Assembly (NCBI GenBank): GCA_938027685.1
Contig: CALJAM010000034.1
Coordinates: forward strand, 1-50,249
DNA length: 50,249 nucleotides
Direction of reading: 5' to 3'
Source: an uncultured Bryobacteraceae bacterium
Lineage (GTDB): Bacteria; Acidobacteriota; Terriglobia; Bryobacterales; Bryobacteraceae
This document shows, piece after piece, positions 27,643-37,040 of the stretch. Positions within the stretch are counted from its first letter, which is position 1. Every line of letters starts with the position of its first letter. The position numbers were made by a program, and so were the translations under genes. The notes under the pieces are model-generated. The model did not search any database. It saw only the letters and a list, made by a program, of their open reading frames with translations, and was not told the DNA's origin.

Positions 27643-30600
27643 CTAGAATGCCAATCTCAACGCCAATTGCACGTTTCGCGGGTCGTTCACTTGCGAGGGC
27701 GAGACCGTCCCGAACGCAGCCGACCCGAGAGTCGTGTTGGGAGCCCCGAACCACGGCGTGTTGAATAGGTTGAACGATTCGGCGCGGAATTGCAGACGCA
27801 AACTCTCGGTCAGGAAGAAGGTCTTGAAGACCGAGAAATCCACCAGACCCGGCCTCCGCGTGCGGATGTTCGGGAACCGCGTGCTCAGCGTGCGCAGCGT
27901 GAAGGGAGCCTGCACCAGAAATGCCGCCGGCTCGTCCGGACTGGCGCAGTTCTGCCGTACGCCTGCCTGCGTGAGCGTGCAGCTGTTGAACCACCGCGCC
28001 CGGCTCTGCACTTTGCCCGGCAGCTTCGGATTCACGCCGGTCGAAACCGCCCCGCCGGGAGTCCCCACAGGCAGCCCGGATTGCAGAGTCGCGATCCCGT
28101 TCACCTGCCAGCCGCCGAAGACCTGCCGCACCACGCCGCGGCTGCCGCGCGCGAACGGAAGCTCATAGCCCCAACTGATCACCGCGCGATGCGGCGCATC
28201 CACCGCCGTCAGCACCTTCGCCAGATCCCCAAAACGGTCCTGTGCGTTCAGATAGCCCACGGCCTCGATGCTCTTCGAAACCGTATAACTCGCCAGCAGG
28301 TGCAAGCCGTGCGACAGGCGCTTCTCCACGCGGAGCTGCAGACTGTCATACCAGGACTTGCCGATCGTGTGCCGTGCCTGCGTGATGTCGTTGAAGTGCG
28401 GGAACGGCCTCAGCAGTTGCTGCTGGGGAATGGTCGGTCCGTTGAACGCCGTGCCCGGCAATAAACCCTGAAACGGGTTCGGTACGGCCTTCAGCAGTTC
28501 GCTGCCCAGCGCCAGCTTCTCCGCCGGCACCGCGTTGATGCCCTTGGCCGTCTGCAGCGACCGCGAACGCGAACCCACATAGGACGCCTCCACCACGACC
28601 CGCCCGGGCAACTCCTGCTGGAGCCCGAACGAGAACTGGTGCACAAAAGGAATCACCCGCTCCGGAAAACCATACGTGAAGCTCAGCCCCAGCATCGTAG
28701 CAAGGCCCAGGCTGCGGCCGTAAGGCTGCTTAAGCCCGTCCGGATAGGGATTGCTCCAGCGCCCCGAGGGAGTAATGCCGCCGTCCACCGAAGAAACGTA
28801 AGGCGTCTCGATGCTGAAACCGTTGTTGTAACCGGTGTCGAAGGTCGGCAGGTAGTACAGTCCGTAGCCCGTCCGCATCACGGTCGTCCGCCGTAACTGG
28901 TACGCCACGCCTACGCGCGGCTGCCAGTTGTTCAGGTCGCGCTTGAACGGCAGCCGGTTCTTGGAGTCCGTGAAAAGCAACCCGCCTCTGAGATCCAGCC
29001 CGGGAACCTTCAGCGGACTGGGGGCGTTGGCGTCGAAGCCGCGGTTCTGGCGGTCGAAACGCTCGCTCAAGGGCGATTCGTAGTCCCACCGGATGCCAAG
29101 GTTCAGGGTCAGCCGGTTCGTCACTCGCCAGTCGTCCTGCAGGAAAGCCACATAGTAACGGTTCCCGTAGGCCGGTTCCGCATTGATGGGCACGGACCCG
29201 CTGGCAGGTATCCCGAGCAGCAACGAGGCGAAGGCATTGCCCGCAGCCGCCTCCGCCCTCAGTGCGTCCCTCTGCGTATAGCCTTTCGTGAACGTGAAAC
29301 TCCCGAACGAGGACGTAGGCAGCGCCTGGTTGTTGAACATCGCTCGCGCCTCGGCCCCGAATTTCACCGCGTGGCGGCCCACCACCTTGTTGACCGTCTC
29401 GCTCGCAGACCAGGTATCGGAGAAAGTAAATTCGCTGCCGATCGAACGCGGGGGACCGAACGTCGTGTAGTCCGTGTACACCACCCGCGGAAAGAACTTC
29501 CGCGGCAACTGCGCCACCGTCGACGCCGGGAAGCCCAGTTGCGTGGGGTCGAAACCGTCCCCGAACTGTGCGATGGCGAATTGGTGACGGATGTAACCCG
29601 CCCGGAAGTTCAGCACCAGCGTGGGCGAGACCGTCGAGGTGAGGTCGAAGTTCCCGCCCTGATTGATCCGCCAGTGACCGTACCAGGGTGAGGCCGCATG
29701 CCGGAAGCCTGCGTCCGAGTTCATCTCATGACGGTTCCCCCGCACGTAACGCGAGAAGAACCGATGATTCGCCCCGAGATTCTGATCCACCCGAATGATG
29801 TGCTGGTCGTATTCGTCCGTGCGCGGGTTGGGACTCGAAATCAGGTTGAAGAAACCGCGCGCGTCGCCCGGCTGGTTGGGCAGGGGAATCCACTCCAGCA
29901 TCTTCACCGAAACCGGATCGAACCGCGCGTTCGGGATCCGATTCCCGGGAAACGGCTGCCGCAGATACGCGCTGCCTACCTGCTGCGTCGTCAGCGGATC
30001 GTAAACGATGATCGGCTGTAAGTTGGCCTGCACCGTCTTCGAGAAATCCCCCGCGCGCTGCTCCAGGGTCGGAACGGTGTAAGTCTGCGGGAACGGAATG
30101 CTGCTCTTGATTTTCTCCCAAGAGTACATGAAGAACGTCTTGTTCCGCCCGTCGTAAAGGCGCGGCAGATACACGGGGCCGTCGAACTGCACGCCCGGCT
30201 GGGCCCAGCGGAATGCACTCTTGCGCGCACCGGCCATGTTCGATTCGAAGCTGTTCGCATTCAGCTTGTCGTGCCGGAAGTAATGATAGAGAACCCCGCG
30301 CAGCCGGTTCGTTCCGCTTTTCAGGCTCACGTTCAGCACGCCGCCCCCCGTGCGGCCGTATTGCGCGTCGTACGTGTTCGTCTGGACCTTGAATTCCTCC
30401 GTGGCGTCGGGCGAAGGGACGAAGCTCAGATTGGAGGGCTGCGTGGTCTCCGTGTTGGTGTTCGGCACGCCGTCCAGTAGAAACTCATTGGTAAATTGCC
30501 GGCCCCCGTTCATAGAAAAACTGTCCATACCGCCGTTGTCGAACGGACGATTCGAGCGGCTGGCCAGCGACGGCGTGTATTGCACACCCGTCGCTACCAC

Positions 30601-31068
30601 GGCCAGCATGAACGGATTGCGACCCAGCAACGGCAGATCGGCCACTTTCCTGGAATCCACCACCTGGCCTCTTGTCGCCGTGGTCGTCTCCAGCAGTTCC
30701 ACCTCGCCCAGTACCGTCACCTGCTCGGTCACGCCGCCCAGCTCGAGCTGGAAATCCACACGCAAACGGTCGCCCACGCGTAACTCGACCTTGTCCCGCA
30801 CCGCGCGTTTGAATCCTTCCAGCGAGGCCGTGATCTGATAAGTCCCGCTCGGCACGAAAGGCAGAACATAGATCCCGCTCTCGTTGGTGACCGTGCTTAC
30901 CACCGATCCCGTCTCCAGATTCTTCGCCTCGATGCGCACCTTCGGAATCACCGCACCCTGCGGATCGGTCACCGTACCCGTGATCGTCGCCCGAAACTCC
31001 TGCGCATGAAGCCACGCCGCCAGCAGGCACACCACGATGCCCGCCACCGATCGAACTGCACTTGCCAT
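27643..31068 (-). CDS. Oar-like TonB-dependent outer-membrane protein
   Basis: A 1141-residue paralogue and first gene of the tandem pair. It has a signal peptide (MASAVRSVAGIVVCLLAAWLHA), an N-terminal regulatory-like beta domain (ITGTVTDPQGAVIPKVRIEA), a plug-like region (LPLLGRNPFMLAVVATGV, FLLDGVPNTNTETTQ, QYGRTGGGVLNVSLKSGT) and a barrel ending QLALRLAF with terminal Phe. The ATG at 31068 has GGGAGGTTGGGTCC upstream, whereas the open frame further upstream (to 31188) has no signal peptide and reads as low-complexity. The two tandem copies differ in much of their sequence, so this is an old duplication. Confidence 0.9.
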   Translation of the reverse strand: MASAVRSVAGIVVCLLAAWLHAQEFRATITGTVTDPQGAVIPKVRIEAKNLETGSVVSTVTNESGIYVLPFVPSGTYQITASLEGFKRAVRDKVELRVGDRLRVDFQLELGGVTEQVTVLGEVELLETTTATRGQVVDSRKVADLPLLGRNPFMLAVVATGVQYTPSLASRSNRPFDNGGMDSFSMNGGRQFTNEFLLDGVPNTNTETTQPSNLSFVPSPDATEEFKVQTNTYDAQYGRTGGGVLNVSLKSGTNRLRGVLYHYFRHDKLNANSFESNMAGARKSAFRWAQPGVQFDGPVYLPRLYDGRNKTFFMYSWEKIKSSIPFPQTYTVPTLEQRAGDFSKTVQANLQPIIVYDPLTTQQVGSAYLRQPFPGNRIPNARFDPVSVKMLEWIPLPNQPGDARGFFNLISSPNPRTDEYDQHIIRVDQNLGANHRFFSRYVRGNRHEMNSDAGFRHAASPWYGHWRINQGGNFDLTSTVSPTLVLNFRAGYIRHQFAIAQFGDGFDPTQLGFPASTVAQLPRKFFPRVVYTDYTTFGPPRSIGSEFTFSDTWSASETVNKVVGRHAVKFGAEARAMFNNQALPTSSFGSFTFTKGYTQRDALRAEAAAGNAFASLLLGIPASGSVPINAEPAYGNRYYVAFLQDDWRVTNRLTLNLGIRWDYESPLSERFDRQNRGFDANAPSPLKVPGLDLRGGLLFTDSKNRLPFKRDLNNWQPRVGVAYQLRRTTVMRTGYGLYYLPTFDTGYNNGFSIETPYVSSVDGGITPSGRWSNPYPDGLKQPYGRSLGLATMLGLSFTYGFPERVIPFVHQFSFGLQQELPGRVVVEASYVGSRSRSLQTAKGINAVPAEKLALGSELLKAVPNPFQGLLPGTAFNGPTIPQQQLLRPFPHFNDITQARHTIGKSWYDSLQLRVEKRLSHGLHLLASYTVSKSIEAVGYLNAQDRFGDLAKVLTAVDAPHRAVISWGYELPFARGSRGVVRQVFGGWQVNGIATLQSGLPVGTPGGAVSTGVNPKLPGKVQSRARWFNSCTLTQAGVRQNCASPDEPAAFLVQAPFTLRTLSTRFPNIRTRRPGLVDFSVFKTFFLTESLRLQFRAESFNLFNTPWFGAPNTTLGSAAFGTVSPSQVNDPRNVQLALRLAF

Positions 31069-31207
31069 GGACCCAACCTCCCCGCCGGCCGACTCACCCA
31101 GGCCCCGACCGGCGCAACTCTTGGAACTGCCGCCCGCCCCGGACGTCACCCTGGAGCACGCTCGCGGCCGGCAGCACACAACCGTCACCCCGGCCGCGGG
31201 CCCTATT

Positions 31208-33196
31208 CTATTTACTCGCAGAGGCTCGCGTCAAGTCGGCGCGCGACGGCGCCCGCGACAGCCCCAGCCTCTCCAGGGCAAGCAGCAAAAGAAATCGGGG
31301 ATTGTGAGGAAGGTAACGCCGCCACAGGCGACGCGGCTCCGAATAAAGACGGTACAACCATTCCAGCCCCAAGCTACGCATCCAAACGGGCGCCCGCCGC
31401 CGGGCTCCTCCCAGCAGATCGAAAACCTGACCGACCCCGAGCATCACCGCAGGGATCCGTCCACGATGGGCCGCCATCCAGAGATCTTGCTTGGGCGTCC
31501 CCAGACCCACCAGCAGAATCCGTGCGCCCGAACTTCGGATTCGCTCCACGACGCGGCGGTCTTCTTCAGGCGTCAGCCGCCGGAAAGGCGGCGACCACGC
31601 GTATGAAATCCGCAGCCGCGGATATCGGGCGCGCACCCCGCGCACCATGGCCTCTAGCACTTCCGGCCTGCCGCCGTAGAAGCCCACCGGGATACCGCGC
31701 TCCTCGGCGGCTGCCAGCAACGGCGGCACCAGATCAGGCCCCGCCACACGACCCGCCGATCTCCATCCCAGGCTGCGCAGGCACCAGACCAGCGGCATGC
31801 CGTCCGGCACCGCCAGGTCGGCCCCTGTCAGAGCCGCCCGGTATTCGGCGTCGTCCCTTGCCAGCATCAGACTGTAAACCGTCGCCAGGCACACGTAGCG
31901 CGATTCCCCGCGAGCAGCCCAATCCAGCACCTGCTCCAACGTGCTCTCCAGCGAAACGGCGGCGATGGGCACATCCAGAACCCACCCTCGAGCCGGACGA
32001 TTCGCAGGCAGCGGCTGCGTCAGCACCGGCCAGAGCCTTCGATGCGCGTCCGCCATCCGTCCGAGGCTGTATCGCTGCGCCAGCTCCAGCGACGCCTCCG
32101 TCGCGCCCGGCAGTTCCAGCGCCGCCCCCATCGCCTCGGCGTACCTGTCAGGATCTCGCTCCGGGACAACGAATCCGTTTACTCCGTCGCGAACCAGCTC
32201 GCCGGCGCCGCTGACGTTCGTCGAGACAATCGCTTTCCCCGCGGCCAGCGCTTCCAGCATGGCGTTCGACCAGCCTTCCGACCGCGAGCCAAACACCGCC
32301 GCATCGGCTGCGCCCAGCCACTGGGCCACGGCCTCGCGGCTCTGGAATCCGGTGATCCGAACCGCTCCGTCCAATCCCGACCGCGCCGCAGCCCGCGCCA
32401 GCTCCTCCCGATCCTCGCCATCGCCCACGAAAACCAGCACGCCACGCCCATGCCGCTCGCGGAAGCGCACCATGGCTTCCAGCAGCAGGTCCCATCCCTT
32501 GGCTCGGCTCAGACGACCGACCGCTACAAAGACGGGTTCCTCCGCGGGCAAGCCCAACGCCCGGCGCATTTCGAGCTTCCCCAGCGGCCGAAAAAGCTCA
32601 GCATCGACACAGGTCGGAAATTGGTGCAGGCGCGCAACATCGAGTCGCCCGCGGCTACGCTCGGTAAGGCGGCGGATCGCCTCCCGGTCAGCGTGCGCCA
32701 GAAGCACGGCGGCACGCCCGGCGCTCTCCAGATGAACGGCATCGAACCAGCGCGCCAGTGGCCGCGCCCACGCATAGCGGGAGGACCGGAGCGGGTTCTC
32801 TACGCCGGAGAAGTGATAGCAGACCTCCAAACCCCAGTTGCGCACCGCCATCATCGTCTCCGGCGCCAGCGCAATGGCGTGCCGCGCCCCCGTGGACAGG
32901 ATCTTCCGCCGGTGACGGTGCAGTCGCAACCAGAACCCCAAACGCGCAGGAACGAGCGGCCGCTCCGGACCCACGTGCAGACGCCCAACGGCCAAAAACG
33001 GCAGCCAACGCCCTTCCACTTCCAACTCCATCCACTCGCCCACCGGCTCCCCGTTGCTGGCGGCGCCTACCAGCGCCAGGCGATCGCCGAAAGCCCGAAT
33101 TAAGTGGCGCGCGAAGGTCGACTGCCCTCCCGGAGGCAATCCGCGGAAGTCACAGTTCTCGATCAGCAGTATGCGGCCGCCCATCTCAGTCACCAC
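31208..33196 (-). CDS. Fusion of a GT4 glycosyltransferase and a WecG/TagA/CpsF glycosyltransferase
   Basis: A 662-residue two-domain enzyme. Residues about 1-390 are a GT4-type (GT-B fold) retaining glycosyltransferase with VGRLSRAKGWDLLLEAM, ITGFQSREAVAQWLGAAD and the E-x7-E motif in SRSEGWSNAMLEALAAGK. Residues about 400-640 are a GT26 WecG/TagA/CpsF domain with ADLAVPDGMPLVW, GFYGGRPEVLE and LLVGLGTPKQDLWMA, followed by the basic, membrane-associating tail LYRLYSEPRRLWRRYLPHN. The two could add successive sugars to a lipid-linked repeat unit. GTG at 33196 is used; ATG at 33184 is an equally possible start. Last gene of the polysaccharide operon, 55 bp after the GT4 gene. Confidence 0.85.
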   Translation of the reverse strand: MVTEMGGRILLIENCDFRGLPPGGQSTFARHLIRAFGDRLALVGAASNGEPVGEWMELEVEGRWLPFLAVGRLHVGPERPLVPARLGFWLRLHRHRRKILSTGARHAIALAPETMMAVRNWGLEVCYHFSGVENPLRSSRYAWARPLARWFDAVHLESAGRAAVLLAHADREAIRRLTERSRGRLDVARLHQFPTCVDAELFRPLGKLEMRRALGLPAEEPVFVAVGRLSRAKGWDLLLEAMVRFRERHGRGVLVFVGDGEDREELARAAARSGLDGAVRITGFQSREAVAQWLGAADAAVFGSRSEGWSNAMLEALAAGKAIVSTNVSGAGELVRDGVNGFVVPERDPDRYAEAMGAALELPGATEASLELAQRYSLGRMADAHRRLWPVLTQPLPANRPARGWVLDVPIAAVSLESTLEQVLDWAARGESRYVCLATVYSLMLARDDAEYRAALTGADLAVPDGMPLVWCLRSLGWRSAGRVAGPDLVPPLLAAAEERGIPVGFYGGRPEVLEAMVRGVRARYPRLRISYAWSPPFRRLTPEEDRRVVERIRSSGARILLVGLGTPKQDLWMAAHRGRIPAVMLGVGQVFDLLGGARRRAPVWMRSLGLEWLYRLYSEPRRLWRRYLPHNPRFLLLLALERLGLSRAPSRADLTRASASK

Positions 33197-33251
33197 TGGC
33201 CTTCATCGCCACCATCGCCGCCCGCGCCCCAGCGCGGTGCGGCCACCCGTC

Positions 33252-34415
33252 TCAGCCGCCGCTCATCGCGCGCTCATAGATCGCCATCAGCTGCCGGTAG
33301 TTCGCCTCCGCCGTGTAGCGCTCCAGATAGGCCCGGCGCGCCGTGCCACGCAGGGCAACAAGTCCGCTGGGATCCGACAGCACGGCCTCCAGGACCCCAC
33401 CCAGTGCCGCCGCATCCCCCGCGGGCGCTGGCCACCCCGTTTCCCCCGGCCTCACCAGTTCCGCTAGCCCGCCCAGATCGCTTGCTACTACCGGCGTCCC
33501 CGCCGCGAAAGCCTCCAGCACCGCCATCGGGCAGCTCTCGTAACACAACGACGGCGCAACCAGCACGGCCGCGCCCCGCAACAGCGAGAAAGCCTCGTCC
33601 CGGCTTACCGGACCCCGGGCCTCGATTCCCCACTGGCCGGAGCTCGCGCGCACCCGCTCCGCCAGCGGCCCGTCACCCGCCACGATCAATCGACGCGGCG
33701 CGCGCATCCGGCGCCAAGCCTCCAGCAACACCTCCACACCCTTTTCCTCCGACAGCCTACCCAGGTAGACGGCGTAGCCACCGCTGCCGTTGCCCATGCC
33801 GGGATCGGGATCCACGAAGTTCGGCTTCACGAAGATCTTTCGCTCCGGCAATCCGGCTTCCGCCAGCACCGAACGCGAAAAGCAGGATGGAACGATGTAA
33901 GCCTCCACTTCATCATGCCATGCGCCTAGGGCCCTCCGCGCCACCAGCGAGAGCGCTGCCAACAACGTGGCCGCACGCGATCGCCGATAGCAACCGTACC
34001 GCACGCCCGACCACGGGAAGCCGCGCCCGACGCACTGCCGGCACGGCTTGCCGCCCCGCCACAACAGACCGTTGGGGCAGACCATGCGATAGTTGTGCAG
34101 CGTCTGCACCGCCGGCACTCCCGCGTCGCGCGCCGCGCGCAAAACGGCGGCCGAAAGCAGCGGAAAGGTGTTGTGAAAGTGCACCAGCGTCGGTCGCTCG
34201 CGGCCGATCAAGGCGCGCAGTTCGCGATACGCTCGCCGGTTCCACACCGCCAGGCAAGCCAGGCGCAGCTTGCTCATCCCCGCAATCCGCGCGTTGTCCT
34301 CGACGTAGCGGATCACACGGTGGCCGCGCGCCTCCAGCAGCGCGCACTCCGCATCGAAAACGCGGTCCTCGCCCCCGCGATAACGATACCGGTTGTGCAC
34401 CGCCAGGATAATCAC
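33252..34415 (-). CDS. Glycosyltransferase family 4 protein
   Basis: A 387-residue GT-B fold glycosyltransferase. The N-terminal GT4-like domain contains HNRYRYRGGEDRVFDAE and, after HNYRMVCPNGLLWR, a Cys-rich stretch (CRQCVGRGFPWSG, then GCYRRS) common in one GT4 branch. The C-terminal nucleotide-sugar domain has YLGRLSEEKGVEVLLEAW and the E-x7-E motif in CYESCPMAVLEAFAAGTPVV. No membrane segment, so it acts at the inner face of the membrane on a lipid-linked glycan. It overlaps the polymerase gene upstream by ATGA. Donor sugar not predictable. Confidence 0.88.
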   Translation of the reverse strand: MIILAVHNRYRYRGGEDRVFDAECALLEARGHRVIRYVEDNARIAGMSKLRLACLAVWNRRAYRELRALIGRERPTLVHFHNTFPLLSAAVLRAARDAGVPAVQTLHNYRMVCPNGLLWRGGKPCRQCVGRGFPWSGVRYGCYRRSRAATLLAALSLVARRALGAWHDEVEAYIVPSCFSRSVLAEAGLPERKIFVKPNFVDPDPGMGNGSGGYAVYLGRLSEEKGVEVLLEAWRRMRAPRRLIVAGDGPLAERVRASSGQWGIEARGPVSRDEAFSLLRGAAVLVAPSLCYESCPMAVLEAFAAGTPVVASDLGGLAELVRPGETGWPAPAGDAAALGGVLEAVLSDPSGLVALRGTARRAYLERYTAEANYRQLMAIYERAMSGG

Positions 34416-35743
34416 GTTCCCCGAATCGGCTCAACCCGTTCGCGCGCGGCGGCCGCCCTCGCCGCCAGGATCAACACGCCGGTTGTCACCGCGTTACCCG
34501 CGCCGTCCAGCATATTTTCCGCCGTCAAGCCCAACAACAATGCCGGCAGATACCCCGCCAGCGCCATTCCCTCGGGAAGCCGGCGCGTCCGCCAGGCGAG
34601 CGCAACAAGACCCCACAGCACGATCCCCAACAATGCGAGCCCAAGTAATCCCAGCTCGTAGCTGACACGCAGCCACTCGTTGTGCACCACACGATTGGCG
34701 TCCAGCGTCTCCGGCCGGTATGCGTAGGGAAAGAGGCGCGTGGCGACCCGCCCGCCGGCGCCCGCACCCCGGCCCAGCAGCCACTCCCGCGGCCCGCCCT
34801 GGCGCACGGCCTCCCAAACGCCGCGGTACATGCGTAGCCGGAAACGAGCCGTACCGAGACCCATGCCGTCCGCACGGTCCTCGCCCTTCAGCAGCGCCGA
34901 CGCCGTGGCCGCCAGACGATTGGCAGGCTCGCCCGCCGTCCGCTGCACAAGGTCGCGTCGAATCGCAGGCACGCTCACCAGGATGACCAACGCTCCCGCC
35001 AGTCGAACCACATGCTGCCGACGAAACCTCCCCACAACCCCGTTCAGCCCCAGCGCCGCAAGCGCGCCCAACGTCCACGTGCGGCTGCCGTTCGCCCCCA
35101 GCGCCGCCGCCAGCGCCGGCACGCCGACCGTCCGCCACCGCTCGCTTACCGACGGCGCCCACATCAACCAGCACAGCATCGCAACCAGCAACGCCGCGAA
35201 TTGTTGGGCTGCGACGAAGCTCGTGAACCGTTGCGGCATGCCGCGGCCCGCATACCCGAACGAACCATCGGCGAAAAAGAAGCTTTGCACTAGCGCCAAC
35301 GCCAGCGAACCCAGCAGAAACAGCCGCAGCGCCCCATCGTCCACCAGGCCTTCCCGCGTCGCCCGCTCAAGCATGAGCAGGGCCGCCAGCATTCCCGCCA
35401 TCCCGAACGCAAGCTTCAAGGCAGCCAGCGGGTACGGACTCCACAAAGCCGAGATCCCCGTCCACGCCGCCAGCCCCAGCCAGCACCGGCTTGCCCAACC
35501 GCGCTGCAGCGTCCCCGGCGTCCTCCGCAGGCGCAACAGCAACCACACTGGCGCCACCACCGCCTTGAACGCGTTCAGCCACCCCACGCCTGCATGCGAC
35601 GCCACGCCCGAACCCGTCGCGTCCAGGTTCGTCGCCAGCAGCCAGGCCGGGACAGCCCAGCGCAAAGGCCCCGCCACGATCACCGGCGCCAGCGCCAGCA
35701 GCAGCCAGCGCGCGAAAACCGCGTCCGCTTCAGCAGACCCCAT
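34412..35743 (-). CDS. O-antigen ligase/polymerase-like membrane protein (Wzy/WaaL type)
   Basis: A 443-residue protein with about ten hydrophobic membrane segments. Near the C-terminal third it has the large extracytoplasmic loop typical of the Wzy/WaaL superfamily, including ANRVVHNEWLRVSYELGLLG, which carries the conserved H-N-x-W/Y-L pattern. It would polymerise or ligate undecaprenyl-linked repeat units in the inner membrane. It is four bases after the flippase gene and overlaps the GT4 gene. Polymerase and ligase cannot be separated by sequence alone. Confidence 0.85.
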   Translation of the reverse strand: MGSAEADAVFARWLLLALAPVIVAGPLRWAVPAWLLATNLDATGSGVASHAGVGWLNAFKAVVAPVWLLLRLRRTPGTLQRGWASRCWLGLAAWTGISALWSPYPLAALKLAFGMAGMLAALLMLERATREGLVDDGALRLFLLGSLALALVQSFFFADGSFGYAGRGMPQRFTSFVAAQQFAALLVAMLCWLMWAPSVSERWRTVGVPALAAALGANGSRTWTLGALAALGLNGVVGRFRRQHVVRLAGALVILVSVPAIRRDLVQRTAGEPANRLAATASALLKGEDRADGMGLGTARFRLRMYRGVWEAVRQGGPREWLLGRGAGAGGRVATRLFPYAYRPETLDANRVVHNEWLRVSYELGLLGLALLGIVLWGLVALAWRTRRLPEGMALAGYLPALLLGLTAENMLDGAGNAVTTGVLILAARAAAARERVEPIRGT

Positions 35744-35747
35744 CTCG

Positions 35748-37040
35748 TTACCCCGCCTGCCTGCCCCTTGTGATGCGGATGAAAAATCCCGCCAGCACGA
35801 GCGCTTGTAAGACGTCGCTGACCAACATGGTCCACGCCGCCCCCGCGACCTCCCATCGCCGGATCAGAGCCCAGCCGCCGGTCAGCACAAAAGCGCTCGA
35901 AACCAGCGACGCCGCAAAGTGCGCATCCGGTCGGGCCGCGCCCTTCAGCGCCGTCGAAAGGCTAAGGTCCGAGACTCCTCGGATCAAGGTTGCCGTCGCG
36001 ATCACCGGTACCAGCACGGCCAGCTCCTCATACGTGCCCGGACCGTAGAGTATCCGCAGCAAAGGCCCCCGCAGCAACCACGCACAGACCGCGTACCCTC
36101 CCACCACCGCCGCCGCCACGATCATCGCCACGCGCTGGAATCGCCTCAGATACGGCCCGCCCTGCTCCTGCGCCTGACCGGAGACGCGAGGCAGTGCGAG
36201 CAGGCTCAATGCCCCCGTCACCTGAAGCACCGGCGTCACCAGGTTCTCGATCGCCCGCAGCCCCGCAGAAGCGGTAAGTCCCGCCCCGAACGCCAGCAAC
36301 ACGGCGAAGGCGGAATTGGCCAACCAATACGTGAGCGATACCCCGACCATCCACCGCCCGTAGCCCCAATGGGCAGCCAGCACTTCTGCGAGCCCGGGAA
36401 ACGGCGATCCCAGCCGTCCACGCAGCGCCGGCAGCAGGGCCGCGACGGCACAGAAGGCCCCCGCACCCGTCGCCACAAACAGCGATGCCGGATTCAGCCA
36501 GCCCGTCGCCCTCAATAGGGCCGCAGCGCCTAAGGTCGATACCAGAAAGCTCGCGCTGCCGCGCACCGCCGTCGCCGGATCCGCCGTCACATAACAGATC
36601 CGTCGCAGCACCCAGAAGGTCAGCACCAAGGGAAGCCCGGCCGCCAATCCCCCCAGGGCCTGGGCCGTCGCGCTGCTGCTTACTGTCAGCGTGATTCCCA
36701 ACAGCGCCAGTGAGAGCACGGCGACCGCGCCCGCGTGAACGACCATCACCGTGGTGAAGTAACTAGCCGACCGGGCGAAAAACCGGCGCGGACCCAGTAC
36801 GCTCATCGGCTCCAGCAGCAGCGCATTGTGAAAGTTCGCCGCCAACAGGAACACCGACAGCCCGATCGACACGGCACCGTAGTCCGATCGCGAAAGCCAC
36901 CGCGCGAACAGAATCGCCAGCAGGAAATTCGCGCCGGACACGAAGCCCTGATCGGCGATGCTCAGCAGCGCACGCCACAGCCACCGCGCCGGCGCCACCG
37001 CCCGCTCGTCCACGCCCTGCTTTTGGATCGAACGGATCAC
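35748..37040 (-). CDS. Polysaccharide-export flippase (Wzx-like, MOP superfamily)
   Basis: A 430-residue, very hydrophobic membrane protein with about twelve segments. It opens with WRALLSIADQGFVSGANFLL and FARWLSRSDYGAVSIGLSVF, the pattern of Wzx/oligosaccharide flippases that move lipid-linked repeat units to the periplasmic face. The GTG at 37040 overlaps the stop of the methyltransferase gene as GTGA and has GGAG at good spacing; the longer open frame to 37262 overlaps that gene and is not coding-like. Together with the polymerase and glycosyltransferases it suggests a Wzx/Wzy-type pathway. Confidence 0.85.
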   Translation of the reverse strand: MIRSIQKQGVDERAVAPARWLWRALLSIADQGFVSGANFLLAILFARWLSRSDYGAVSIGLSVFLLAANFHNALLLEPMSVLGPRRFFARSASYFTTVMVVHAGAVAVLSLALLGITLTVSSSATAQALGGLAAGLPLVLTFWVLRRICYVTADPATAVRGSASFLVSTLGAAALLRATGWLNPASLFVATGAGAFCAVAALLPALRGRLGSPFPGLAEVLAAHWGYGRWMVGVSLTYWLANSAFAVLLAFGAGLTASAGLRAIENLVTPVLQVTGALSLLALPRVSGQAQEQGGPYLRRFQRVAMIVAAAVVGGYAVCAWLLRGPLLRILYGPGTYEELAVLVPVIATATLIRGVSDLSLSTALKGAARPDAHFAASLVSSAFVLTGGWALIRRWEVAGAAWTMLVSDVLQALVLAGFFIRITRGRQAG

